A DNA stretch of 51,544 bases from Bacteroidota bacterium (GTDB taxonomy: Bacteria > Bacteroidota > Bacteroidia > Chitinophagales > Saprospiraceae). Positions within the stretch are counted from its first letter, which is position 1. Each line of letters starts with the position of its first letter. Made by a program: the position numbers and the translations under genes. Positions 1 to 7,913 of this stretch are shown here, in pieces. The stretch lies in NCBI GenBank assembly GCA_024743405.1, contig JANSWP010000052.1, forward strand, positions 1 to 51,544, read 5' to 3'. The notes under the pieces were generated by a model. It saw only the letters and a program-made list of their open reading frames with translations, did no database searches and was not told where the DNA came from.

Positions 1-83
1 CTGTGCTTTTTGCCTCGTCTGGCAAAAAAATAGTTTTCCTCAAATATGGAACTTATTTATGTCCAAGCACTTACTTAATATGA
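1..83 (-). repeat. Truncated copy of an intergenic repeat with hairpin
   Basis: Read on the minus strand from about 83 to 1, this stretch resembles the left half of the repeat at 21901-22050. Both share AAGTGCTTRGACA, then AAATAA, CATATT and an ACTATTTTTT tract in the same order. Near the edge it holds a hairpin, TTTTTGCC / GGCAAAAA (about 8-29, 6-nt loop). The window edge cuts it off. The homology was judged by eye. Confidence 0.5.
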
Positions 84-312
84 ACGGGAAATTAGAAAAT
101 TTCTAATTAACTCTCCTTAATCTTCTACAAACTTCTTTTGAAAAGCTCATATAAGGTGATGAATCGCTATTTTGTATTGATATATAGATTCTATCTAATC
201 TGATTCATTCAATTGTTTAGATGTGTTTTTTTGAAAAAGTCACACTCGAATTCCTAATGATTTTTGATAAACTCTAAATCAAATTTTAATATATCTCATT
301 TCTTTTCCTTTC
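84..312. other. AT-rich intergenic stretch, nothing recognised
   Basis: This is the upstream flank of the MoxR operon. It is AT-rich with T-tracts. No open frame of note, RNA gene or strong hairpin was seen between the repeat at the window edge and the promoter at 313-344. Confidence 0.5.
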
Positions 313-344
313 TTTTACAACTTTTTCATAGCAAAATATCTTTG
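313..344 (+). promoter_or_regulatory. Predicted promoter of the MoxR-VWA operon
   Basis: TATCTTTG at 337-344 fits the Bacteroidota -7 consensus TAnnTTTG exactly. A T-rich -33-like TTTT at 313-316 lies 20 bp upstream, but it lacks the final G of the TTTG consensus. A start near 350 would leave a leader of about 25 nt before the ATG at 377. Confidence 0.55.
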
Positions 345-376
345 ATTAAAAAAAAATTGAATTACAATACCGTTTT

Positions 377-1255
377 ATGGCAAATACAACAATGTGGTTA
401 GGCTCTGATAAATACTTATGTGATCCAGAGTTAGCTCAATCATTTCACATGGCTAGAGTTTTAGGAATGCCCCTATTAATTGAAGGAGAGCCTGGAACTG
501 GAAAGACCGAATTACCGATCCAATTTTCAAATGATTTGAATTTAGACTTATTTGTTTATCCCGTTGGTTCAAAAAGTACGGTTGAAGCATTTGTAGCCAA
601 ATTTGATCATGTAAAATATCTTAGGGATTCTCAAATTGAAGTGTTGAATGCACAGCGTGAAGAAAAAGGACTAGAGAAAAAACTCAGTACAGGTGGGCGC
701 TCGACTGAAAAATTGGATGATTATATTTTGATGGGTCCTGCTGCAAAAGGATACACTCATCCTCATTCTGTATTGTTAATTGATGAAATTGATAAAGCGC
801 CAAGAGAGTTTCCGAATGATCTTTTATATGCACTAAGTCACCGAAAATTTGTGATGCCAGAATCAGGTAAAGAAATCTCAGTAAGTGAAGAAGAAATGCC
901 TGCCATCGTTATTACTAGTAATCGGGAACAAGAGTTGCCTACTGCCTTCAAAGGACGATGTATATATCACTATATCACCTTTCCAACTCCTGAGTTGATG
1001 CGTGAAATTGTTGATAAACATTTTCCAGAAATTGAAGATGAGCTGATATCCAAAGCCTTGCAATTATTTTATCATTTTCGGAATTTAGGACTAGAGAGAT
1101 CTCCTTCAACTCGTGAATTATTGAATTGGCTCAAATATTTAAATACATTTGAAATAAATCTAGCCATTCAAAAAATCGAAAACCGAGAAGGATTGGGTGT
1201 TTTAGTGAAAACAAAAGAAGATCTTCAAAAAATAAAATTGAATGGAAGGTATTGA
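377..1255 (+). CDS. MoxR-type AAA+ ATPase
   Basis: This 292-residue cytoplasmic AAA+ ATPase is of the MoxR class. Visible are Walker A (GEPGTGKT, residues 37-44), Walker B (LLIDEID, about 133-139), a sensor-1-like ITSN stretch (about 179-182) and a sensor-2-like region around SPSTRELLNW (242-251). MoxR proteins usually act as chaperone-like ATPases that insert cofactors or activate complexes together with a VWA-domain protein encoded next door. That partner follows here after 33 bp on the same strand, so the two probably form an operon. The start is supported by the TATCTTTG promoter element just upstream. The client protein is not evident from the neighbours. Confidence 0.9.
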   Translation: MANTTMWLGSDKYLCDPELAQSFHMARVLGMPLLIEGEPGTGKTELPIQFSNDLNLDLFVYPVGSKSTVEAFVAKFDHVKYLRDSQIEVLNAQREEKGLEKKLSTGGRSTEKLDDYILMGPAAKGYTHPHSVLLIDEIDKAPREFPNDLLYALSHRKFVMPESGKEISVSEEEMPAIVITSNREQELPTAFKGRCIYHYITFPTPELMREIVDKHFPEIEDELISKALQLFYHFRNLGLERSPSTRELLNWLKYLNTFEINLAIQKIENREGLGVLVKTKEDLQKIKLNGRY

Positions 1256-1288
1256 TAAATTATACCGTCTCTAACATAATCCAAAAAG

Positions 1289-2623
1289 ATGTTTGATAGC
1301 TTACCACATATATTTCGGAAACAGAAATTATCGGCAGATGTCCGGACATTGTTGCTTTTACGCAAGGCAATGGATAAAGGCTTGGTTAAAACAATGGGAG
1401 ATTTGTATGTGGTATTGAAAGGCTTGATAACAAATGACCCAAAAGATTTTGGTCCATACACAACTGCTTTTTATGAATATTTTTTGTCAATTGAGATTAA
1501 AAAAGGAGAGAAATTAGAGCAGGCAGTCGCTCGTTCAGAGGCTTTTCGAAACTGGAAAAAAGAGCGTTATGGTGAAGATGATGAAAATGCCGAAATGCCT
1601 GATATTAATGAATTGATTGATCGGTATTTAGATGAAGTTCATTTGACGACTTTTGATATAAAAAAAATGCTTTCAGGAAAGGATATTTTGAATAAAGATG
1701 ACCCTGACCGAAGAGATGATAGCGAACAAGATATTAAAGATGGAGAGCGAAAAGTGACTGAAGGTGCAGATTATACAGATATTCCTTTAGAGGAATTATT
1801 GGAAAGAATGCGTAAAGTTGCCGAACAACAAAAACGCAGACATGAAGGAGGTGATCATTGGATTGGGCAATATGGACGTTCTCCTTATGGTCAAAATGGC
1901 GCGGCGGCTGGAGGTATTCGAACAGGTGGTAGTGGAGGTGGGAAAATGGCACGAAGAGTCATAGGCGATCCTCAGTTTTATCCAGTGGATACAAATGCCA
2001 TTTTAAAAGATGATAATATTGACGCAGCCTTGGCTTCCTTGAAAGGGATTGAAGATGAAACAGCAGAAGTAATATTAGATATTCCGAAGACTATTAAGGA
2101 GGGACTCAAACAAGGAGGCATTTTCTTACCTTATGAAAAAGAGAAAATTCAACAAAAAGTCCAAGTCATATTGATGATTGACAATGGCGGTTATTCTATG
2201 CATCCTTATATAAAAAGTGTGCGGAAGTTATTTTCGAAGATGAAAACTCGTTTTGCACACGACCTCAAGGTTTATTATTTCCACAATACCATATACGGAG
2301 GGGCTTATTCTGATTTGCGCCGCCAGAAATTTGTCCCCATTGAGAAAATCCTTTCTAACGATAAAAATTATAGCGTTTTCGTTATTGGTGATGCGGATAT
2401 GGGTCCTTATGAACTCTCAGAAGCCAGTATGCGCAATTGGGGTGCTTTGAAAAAGCGATTTAAAAGAATGGCGTGGTTGAATCCGCTTCCAGGAAGATAT
2501 TGGGCGATGTCTACTACCGTAAATTGGTTAAAGCAATTAGTTCATATGTACCCTTTGACACCGGATGGTATTGAAAAAGCAGTGAGTGAAATGAATCGTA
2601 AGCGACGATATTCGAAGCGGTAA
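1289..2623 (+). CDS. VWA-domain protein, CoxE-like partner of MoxR
   Basis: This 444-residue protein has no signal peptide. The N-terminal 100 residues are helical. A charged stretch (about 95-190) and a Gly-rich linker (about 193-218) follow, then a C-terminal von Willebrand A-like domain (about 290-430). The metal-site (MIDAS) motif, normally DxSxS, reads DNGGYSM from D298, so the serine pattern is altered; a later Asp in VIGDADMG (about 368) is present. Such proteins pair with MoxR ATPases and are thought to act as substrate adaptors. The gene lies 33 bp after the ATPase and ends at a hairpin shared with the converging DUF4249 gene. The client is unknown. Confidence 0.85.
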   Translation: MFDSLPHIFRKQKLSADVRTLLLLRKAMDKGLVKTMGDLYVVLKGLITNDPKDFGPYTTAFYEYFLSIEIKKGEKLEQAVARSEAFRNWKKERYGEDDENAEMPDINELIDRYLDEVHLTTFDIKKMLSGKDILNKDDPDRRDDSEQDIKDGERKVTEGADYTDIPLEELLERMRKVAEQQKRRHEGGDHWIGQYGRSPYGQNGAAAGGIRTGGSGGGKMARRVIGDPQFYPVDTNAILKDDNIDAALASLKGIEDETAEVILDIPKTIKEGLKQGGIFLPYEKEKIQQKVQVILMIDNGGYSMHPYIKSVRKLFSKMKTRFAHDLKVYYFHNTIYGGAYSDLRRQKFVPIEKILSNDKNYSVFVIGDADMGPYELSEASMRNWGALKKRFKRMAWLNPLPGRYWAMSTTVNWLKQLVHMYPLTPDGIEKAVSEMNRKRRYSKR

Positions 2624-2638
2624 CTTCATCCTTAAAAA

Positions 2639-2677
2639 TCCCGAACTTTCTAAACGAATGAAGTAGAAAGCCCGGGA
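2639..2677. terminator. Hairpin between converging genes
   Basis: TCCCGAACTTTCTA (2639-2652) pairs with TAGAAAGCCCGGGA (2664-2677) with two mismatches and an 11-nt loop. It sits 15 bp after the VWA stop and before the stop of the opposite-strand gene. It is a plausible bidirectional terminator, although no strong U-tract follows. Confidence 0.45.
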
Positions 2678-2723
2678 TGAGTATGAATAGGAACCTACTT
2701 TTTTATAATGATCTGGATGTCAA

Positions 2724-3551
2724 TTATTCGATAAACTTTTCTTTTGAACTGACTGCGGAGACACCAAAGAATCCTAATGCTTTTTTATCGGTTTGACCCA
2801 CAGGAATAATATTGCCTTGCAATGCAGCAGGTGGACTATCAAATAAAGAACCTACAAATTCAGTTTGCGTTTGTAATTGTGTAAAAAAGTTATATGCTGC
2901 TTTAGAAATGGATAATTGCTCTATTCGATAAGTATCACCAAATTCCAAAGGAGTCGTTGTAACATCAAAGTCAATAATTGAATTGCCATCAACAAACTCG
3001 TCACTGGCAAAAAGTAAATCACCAGGTTCATTTAACAATTCTCCTCCAACATATTGTTTCCAACGATAATGATCGCCGATTCCTGAGGGTTCTTCGGTAT
3101 CAATTGTTACATAATATCCCTCATCTTCAAAAGTTGTTTCTTCCCTAAATTCAGCCTGTATTGCATCGATGGGAGAAACATATCGAAGTGTTTCTGGGTT
3201 AGATTCGTATTCTTCGCCAGATACTGTTCGAATATAGATATGATATATTTTTCCTATTTGTCCAATATATTCTGTTGTATAAACGCCAGGGTTTGGTTCG
3301 GAAAGCGTATCAATTACACCATTTTCGTCAAAAAGTACCACTATTGCATTTTCGACAATAGGCGTTTCTGAATTATTAAAATAGTTGGCTGTGGTAGTAA
3401 GTAACACTTGCTTTTCTCCGACTTGGTCTGTCAACCAACCGTCTACGACCAATTGAATATCGCCATCGGGTACTTCTAAATCAATAACATCTTGACAACT
3501 GGATAAAAACAGGAAAGACAAAAAGGTTAAAAATGATATTTTAAAATTCAT
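2724..3551 (-). CDS. DUF4249-type lipoprotein
   Basis: This is a predicted outer-membrane-associated lipoprotein. I chose the internal ATG at 3551, which gives a clean lipoprotein signal (FLFLSSC, Cys19, followed by QD). The upstream ATG at 3584 would add 11 residues of no signal character. The body is beta-rich (DGWLTDQVGEKQVLL; VVLFDENG; PGVYTTEYIGQIGKIYHIYI), as in DUF4249 proteins. These are commonly encoded directly after a TonB-dependent receptor in Bacteroidota and presumably help capture or hand over its ligand. Here the gene follows the receptor by 36 bp on the same strand. The ligand is unknown. Confidence 0.75.
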   Translation of the reverse strand: MNFKISFLTFLSFLFLSSCQDVIDLEVPDGDIQLVVDGWLTDQVGEKQVLLTTTANYFNNSETPIVENAIVVLFDENGVIDTLSEPNPGVYTTEYIGQIGKIYHIYIRTVSGEEYESNPETLRYVSPIDAIQAEFREETTFEDEGYYVTIDTEEPSGIGDHYRWKQYVGGELLNEPGDLLFASDEFVDGNSIIDFDVTTTPLEFGDTYRIEQLSISKAAYNFFTQLQTQTEFVGSLFDSPPAALQGNIIPVGQTDKKALGFFGVSAVSSKEKFIE

Positions 3552-3587
3552 TATATTTAGTTTTTTTATAGAGTTTAAAAACAATTT

Positions 3588-5936
3588 TTAGAAAGAAAAA
3601 TTATAGGTCACGTAGGGTAGGGCACTTCCGAAAATTGATAATCGAACGGCTTCTGTTTCTAAAGGCGTGTCTTCATTTTGTCGGAAGAAAATTGAGTAGG
3701 TATTTTTTCTTGCATACACATTGTAAACACCAAATTCCCAAGAGCTTTTCCAACGTTTGTCTGGCTTCCCTTTAGGAGTAAATTGTAATCCAACATCCAT
3801 TCGGTGATAACTCGGTGTTCGGGCTCCATTTCGATTATCATAGTGAGGAACGGTAATTCCATCATAAACATATCGAGATTCCGGATAGGTAATCGGGCGA
3901 CCAGTAGCAAAAGCGAAATTGGTTGAAAGATTGAGTTTTTCATTGATTTTCCAAGAAGTCGTTACCGATAGGTCATGTACTTTATCGTAATTAGAAGGAT
4001 AATATGATCCATTATTAACGCCTTCTACCTTTCGTTCAGCTCTTGACAAAGTGTAACTAACCCAACCTGTGACTGCCCCTTTGTTTTTTCGAACGGCTAA
4101 TTCCAATCCATAAGCTCTTCCATCACCGCTTAATAATTCCGTTTCCAAAGTTTCATTTAACAATAGTTCTGCACCATCTTTATAATCCAATAAGTCTTGA
4201 AAGTTTTTATAAAATCCTTCGATGGATGCTTCATAAGTATTGTCCTTAAAATTTCTAAAATATCCCACAGCTACTTGGTCAACAGTTGCTGGATCAATGT
4301 ACTTTCCACTGGGTGTCCATATATCAATGGGCGTTGCAGATGTGGTATTAGAAACCAAATGAATATATTGTCTCATTCGGTTGTAACTAAGTTTTACTGA
4401 ATTTTTATCATTGATCACATAATTGGCGGCAAACCTTGGTTCCGGAGAAGAAAAGGAGATGATCTTATCCATTGAGCCGTAGGAAACAGTGTCGATAATT
4501 GCCTCTTCGCTTGTTGGGATACCATTTTCATAGATAAACACGTCCTCCTTTCCCAATCGTTGGAAATTAGAAAAACGCAATCCATATTGAAGGGTTAAGT
4601 TTTTGATTGGTTCATGTTCATAGCTGGCATAAATGGCATTTTCCCAAGCTCTTTTATGTTGAACATTGATCTCATTAAAAATAGATCCTTCGCCTAAACC
4701 AATTGCTCTACCAGGGTGAAATCGATAAAAATTGGATTCGATTCCAAAATCCATTTTACTATCTGGATTGAAGAAATAGGTGAAATCGCCTTTCAAGACA
4801 TAGTTATTGATATTGGCATCCCAGTCAAATGCTTCTGCTCCTGCGGGTACTCCAAATGAATAACCATAATCACTATAAACAGCAGTAAAATTTGAAAAAA
4901 GTTTGTTTGAAAATAGGTGATTCCAACGAACAGATGCCGTTGCATTTCCCCAATCAGAAGAAAAATCATCTCCAAAATTGAATACATCTCGACCAAAATA
5001 TCCAGATATATATAGGCGGTCATTTTCACTTAATGTAAAGTTGGCTTTAGCATTGAGGTCATAAAAATAAACCACATTGTCTTTTAGTTCAGGATCCAAT
5101 TTTAGAAATAAATGTCCATAAGAACTTCGACCAGCCACCATAAAAGAACTTTCATTTTTTTGAATGGGTCCTTCCAATGTTAATCGGCTTGCAATTAATC
5201 CAATCCCTCCATTCATCCCAAAGTTTTTTCGGTTTCCATCTCTCTGGCGCACATCGAGCACAGATGACAAGCGCCCCCCATACTTGGAAGGAATCCCACC
5301 TTTATACAACTTGGAGTCCTTTACAGCATCTACATTAAAAACGGAAAAAAGACCAAATAAGTGAGAAGAATTATAGACGGTTGCTTCGTCAAGGAGGATT
5401 AGGTTTTGATCAACATTACCTCCTCTTACATTAAATCCTGTTGCACCCTCCCCAACAGTACTCACTCCTGGCAGCAACTGGATACTCCGAATCAAATCAG
5501 CTTCTCCCATTACTTGAGGAATTTGTTTGATTTGGGCGGCACTTAATGTTTCTACGCTCATTTCCACATTTTTAATATTTTCGTCTTCCTCCTTGGCAAT
5601 TACTACTATTTCATCCACCATCACGCCTTCGAGCTCTAACTCGACATCTAAGACCTGGTTTTTAGTCAACGAAATGTCAACTATGAGATCTTGGTAGCCC
5701 AAATAACTAAAGCCGACCTTATAGTTTTTAGACGGTAGGGAGAGAGAATAAAATCCATAAACATTGGTCGAAGTACCTGTCCCCAGTTCTTGGACGAAGA
5801 CATTAGCTCCAATAAGCTCTTCCCCATTCAAGGCATCTCGTATGTGCCCGCTAATGGTGAATGTCTCTTGCGAGAAACCATTTACAGAATAGATTAATAA
5901 CAGTAAGAGCGCATTAAATTTCAGAAAATTAATCAT
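3588..5936 (-). CDS. TonB-dependent receptor with carboxypeptidase-like domain
   Basis: This 782-residue outer-membrane receptor has, in order: a signal peptide (about 1-22), a carboxypeptidase regulatory-like beta-sandwich (about 26-105), a plug domain (about 120-230; LPGVSTVGEGATGFNVRGG and YGGRLSSVLDV are typical) and a long beta-barrel. The barrel ends in a C-terminal aromatic, ...YNFSF. Such receptors import ligands across the outer membrane using TonB energy. The paired DUF4249 lipoprotein lies 36 bp downstream. No SusD homologue is present, so this is not a classical polysaccharide-utilisation pair. The substrate cannot be read from the sequence. The upstream region contains a palindromic element at 5983-6182. 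Confidence 0.9.
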   Translation of the reverse strand: MINFLKFNALLLLLIYSVNGFSQETFTISGHIRDALNGEELIGANVFVQELGTGTSTNVYGFYSLSLPSKNYKVGFSYLGYQDLIVDISLTKNQVLDVELELEGVMVDEIVVIAKEEDENIKNVEMSVETLSAAQIKQIPQVMGEADLIRSIQLLPGVSTVGEGATGFNVRGGNVDQNLILLDEATVYNSSHLFGLFSVFNVDAVKDSKLYKGGIPSKYGGRLSSVLDVRQRDGNRKNFGMNGGIGLIASRLTLEGPIQKNESSFMVAGRSSYGHLFLKLDPELKDNVVYFYDLNAKANFTLSENDRLYISGYFGRDVFNFGDDFSSDWGNATASVRWNHLFSNKLFSNFTAVYSDYGYSFGVPAGAEAFDWDANINNYVLKGDFTYFFNPDSKMDFGIESNFYRFHPGRAIGLGEGSIFNEINVQHKRAWENAIYASYEHEPIKNLTLQYGLRFSNFQRLGKEDVFIYENGIPTSEEAIIDTVSYGSMDKIISFSSPEPRFAANYVINDKNSVKLSYNRMRQYIHLVSNTTSATPIDIWTPSGKYIDPATVDQVAVGYFRNFKDNTYEASIEGFYKNFQDLLDYKDGAELLLNETLETELLSGDGRAYGLELAVRKNKGAVTGWVSYTLSRAERKVEGVNNGSYYPSNYDKVHDLSVTTSWKINEKLNLSTNFAFATGRPITYPESRYVYDGITVPHYDNRNGARTPSYHRMDVGLQFTPKGKPDKRWKSSWEFGVYNVYARKNTYSIFFRQNEDTPLETEAVRLSIFGSALPYVTYNFSF

Positions 5937-5982
5937 GCTTTTTTTATTTTTTAAAAGTCGGGTGATTTTGAATTATTAAGTT

Positions 5983-6182
5983 CTTGGACAGAATTAGGTT
6001 ACACTTAAATACTGCAACATCGCGCCAAAGGCGCCGGTGCAGTAGAGGAGGCTTGGAGGGGAGTCCAATTTAAAAGCTGACTTTCAGCTTTTAAAATTGG
6101 ACTCCCCTCCAAAATCTCCATTTACTGGAGCGAGCCGCTTTGCGGCAATGCTCCAGTAATCTATAACTTGATTTTGTCTAAG
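5983..6182. mobile_element. MITE-like composite palindromic element, three hairpins
   Basis: Degenerate terminal inverted repeats lie at 5983-6003 and 6162-6182: 16 of 21 positions match and all five differences are transitions. Inside are three hairpins. One is 6010-6044 (TACTGCA ... TGCAGTA, with inner GCGCC-AAA-GGCGC). The second is a long near-perfect palindrome, 6053-6080 against 6084-6112. The third is 6122-6159 (TTACTGGAGC ... GCTCCAGTAA, with inner GCCGC-TTT-GCGGC). There is no coding capacity. It looks like a non-autonomous element or a REP/BIME-like cluster. Confidence 0.65.
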
Positions 6183-6199
6183 CTCTTATCTTCAAGAAT

Positions 6200-6388
6200 T
6201 TATATCAAATTATGGTGTAAATCATTTATTGCTTCAGTTGTAGTTTTTCCATAACCTTTTAGTATTTCAAATCCAGTGTTGTCCACAAGGGTAACCATGT
6301 ATTCATTATCTGATTTTTCAAACTTTAGATTTTTAAGACAATGAATTTCAATTTTGCTGTTCTCATTAACCGATACTTGTAAATTCAT
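6200..6388 (-). CDS. Small hypothetical protein
   Basis: This is a 62-residue predicted soluble protein with no signal peptide or membrane segment and no family I recognise. Its composition looks natural, with alternating beta-type stretches (MVTLVDNTGFEILKGYGKT) and a short C-terminal helix (TTEAINDLHHNLI), similar in feel to HicB-like or DUF-type small alpha/beta folds. A TATTTTTG -7-like element lies on the minus strand at 6407-6414, 19-26 bp before the ATG, which supports real expression. The stop abuts the palindromic element at 5983-6182. It could be a chance frame. Confidence 0.5.
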   Translation of the reverse strand: MNLQVSVNENSKIEIHCLKNLKFEKSDNEYMVTLVDNTGFEILKGYGKTTTEAINDLHHNLI

Positions 6389-6456
6389 GAGCTGTAATTT
6401 TTATACAAAAATACTTTGCCTTATGTGTTCAAGTGTTCGGGATTATAATTCGGAAC

Positions 6457-7062
6457 TTATTTTTTATTTGAAATAATATAATAAGCCACTACCAAATTGG
6501 GTACCCAAGCCCACCATGCTACTACCTGATAAGCAGTTTCAAAATCATTAAACACTATTTTCAAAAATGGCAACCACAACCTTAAAGTTACTGCTGTAAA
6601 ACAGGCGGCATAACTATAGATCATCATCACCTCATGTTCGAAAATTTTCTTTGTTCTAATATCAAGATAAGCTTTTAAGGTTGTATAAAACCATATGAGC
6701 CCTAAACTTACAAACCCTGTGGCAGCGATAATACCACCCATAGCAAAATAGCCAATGTAAATGCCAGACAAAGCACTTAATAGTGCGGAGACAACATAAA
6801 TTTTACCAATGACTCTATGCATTTGCATATTCTTCAATCGAAACTTTTCGCTAAACTGTGACCATCCAATGAGCAAGGCAATTCCACCAAAAAGGATATG
6901 GATGTAAAAGCTTATTTTCCAAACTGCATAGATTATTATCTCCCGATTTTTTCCTTCCATATATCCAGAATGGAAGTCGGTTAGAATATATGTTAAAGGA
7001 TAGAGCCCAATCAAAATGGCAAGGACTGCAAATAAGAAATAGAATCCTTTTGATGCTTTCAT
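6457..7062 (-). CDS. DUF2306-type integral membrane protein
   Basis: This 201-residue protein has about six predicted membrane helices. Recognisable DUF2306 features are HILFGGIALLIGWSQF (about 55-70) and MHRVIGKIYVVSALLSALSG (about 81-100), which carry the conserved His and Gly/Gln positions, followed by further helices and a Trp-rich tail (VVAWWAWVPNL). The biochemical role of the family is not established; members sit in the inner membrane of many Bacteroidota. It is co-directional with the SYLF gene (100 bp apart), but no functional link is evident. The ATG at 7062 places the first helix directly after MKASKG. Confidence 0.8.
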   Translation of the reverse strand: MKASKGFYFLFAVLAILIGLYPLTYILTDFHSGYMEGKNREIIIYAVWKISFYIHILFGGIALLIGWSQFSEKFRLKNMQMHRVIGKIYVVSALLSALSGIYIGYFAMGGIIAATGFVSLGLIWFYTTLKAYLDIRTKKIFEHEVMMIYSYAACFTAVTLRLWLPFLKIVFNDFETAYQVVAWWAWVPNLVVAYYIISNKK

Positions 7063-7161
7063 AGCTAATGTTTTCCGTATTTATAATAGTTGAACCCAAT
7101 TCTATAGCTTGAAATATTATTGTTATCTAGCCGTCTAAGAATGTATGTATTACTAGATGCA

Positions 7162-7722
7162 TTAATGAAAGCGGTCTGAATTAACTGGGTGGTAACTAAA
7201 ATGCTGTCCTCCAATAGAAGCTTCATACATTAATCCACCTTTTGTTTTGGTAAACACGGCAACTCCTTCGTGATATGCGGCGTCAATGGATGCTCCAGAT
7301 TTTATCGCTACCGCAGATGCTTGAGCATCAAACTTCAATTTTTTATTTTTGAAATTGTCAAAAGCAGCTTTATCTTTAAAGAAAATCACTTCACTATATT
7401 GTTGTCCTCCTGCTTGTAGCCCCCAACTAGCTTGTTTTAATTTTGAAGAACCAACAACTTGATTACCTTGAAAAACAACGCCTTTTCCAAAAGCGCCGCC
7501 GACTACGAGACCTCCTTTGGTAACCTTAGGGAAAACGACATAGGCAAAAGCAGCATCCAATAAATTTTGAAGCTTAGGATTGTCTGCGATCATTTCATTT
7601 AAAGATTCTTTTGAATCGTTAACGCGATCAGGATTCCATCCGCCAACTTGTGCGATTAAACTATTACAGATCAAGGCAAAAAATAAAGCGACTACTGTTT
7701 TCATCAATTGTTTAGATTCCAT
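7162..7722 (-). CDS. Secreted SYLF-domain (Ysc84-like) lipid-binding protein
   Basis: This 186-residue protein has an N-terminal signal peptide (hydrophobic VVALFFALICNSLIA, then Q). The start may be the first Met or Met7; Met7 (MKTVVALFF) gives the more typical signal. The mature part is a SYLF/Ysc84 domain: FAYVVFPKVTKGGLVVGGAFGKGVVF, then SWGLQAGGQQYSEVIFFKD, then a Gly-rich end (GLMYEASIGGQHFSY). SYLF proteins bind lipids in eukaryotes; in bacteria they are periplasmic or envelope proteins of unclear function. The upstream intergenic region holds phased GGAC repeats (7827-7871), described separately. Confidence 0.85.
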   Translation of the reverse strand: MESKQLMKTVVALFFALICNSLIAQVGGWNPDRVNDSKESLNEMIADNPKLQNLLDAAFAYVVFPKVTKGGLVVGGAFGKGVVFQGNQVVGSSKLKQASWGLQAGGQQYSEVIFFKDKAAFDNFKNKKLKFDAQASAVAIKSGASIDAAYHEGVAVFTKTKGGLMYEASIGGQHFSYHPVNSDRFH

Positions 7723-7826
7723 TTTTTAAGGTTTAAAAGGTTTGTGATAAAAATTATATGTGATTTTGATTTGATGGGACAAAGATGCGATAGGAGAACG
7801 GATTTATCGACCTTCCTTGTAAGATT

Positions 7827-7871
7827 GGACATTATCCTTGAAAAAACGGACGCTTCCCTGAGTATTCGGAC
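7827..7871. promoter_or_regulatory. Three helically phased GGAC direct repeats
   Basis: GGAC occurs at 7827-7830, 7848-7851 and 7868-7871, spaced 21 and 20 bp, with GGACG in the last two. The site lies between the SYLF start (7722) and the end of the AraC gene (7914). Direct half-sites about two helical turns apart are what AraC-family dimers often bind, so this is a candidate operator for the SYLF gene. This is inference. Confidence 0.35.
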
Positions 7872-7913
7872 GTTTAAAATCATCTATTATTACAGTGAAA
7901 TAGAGTCTCTAAC

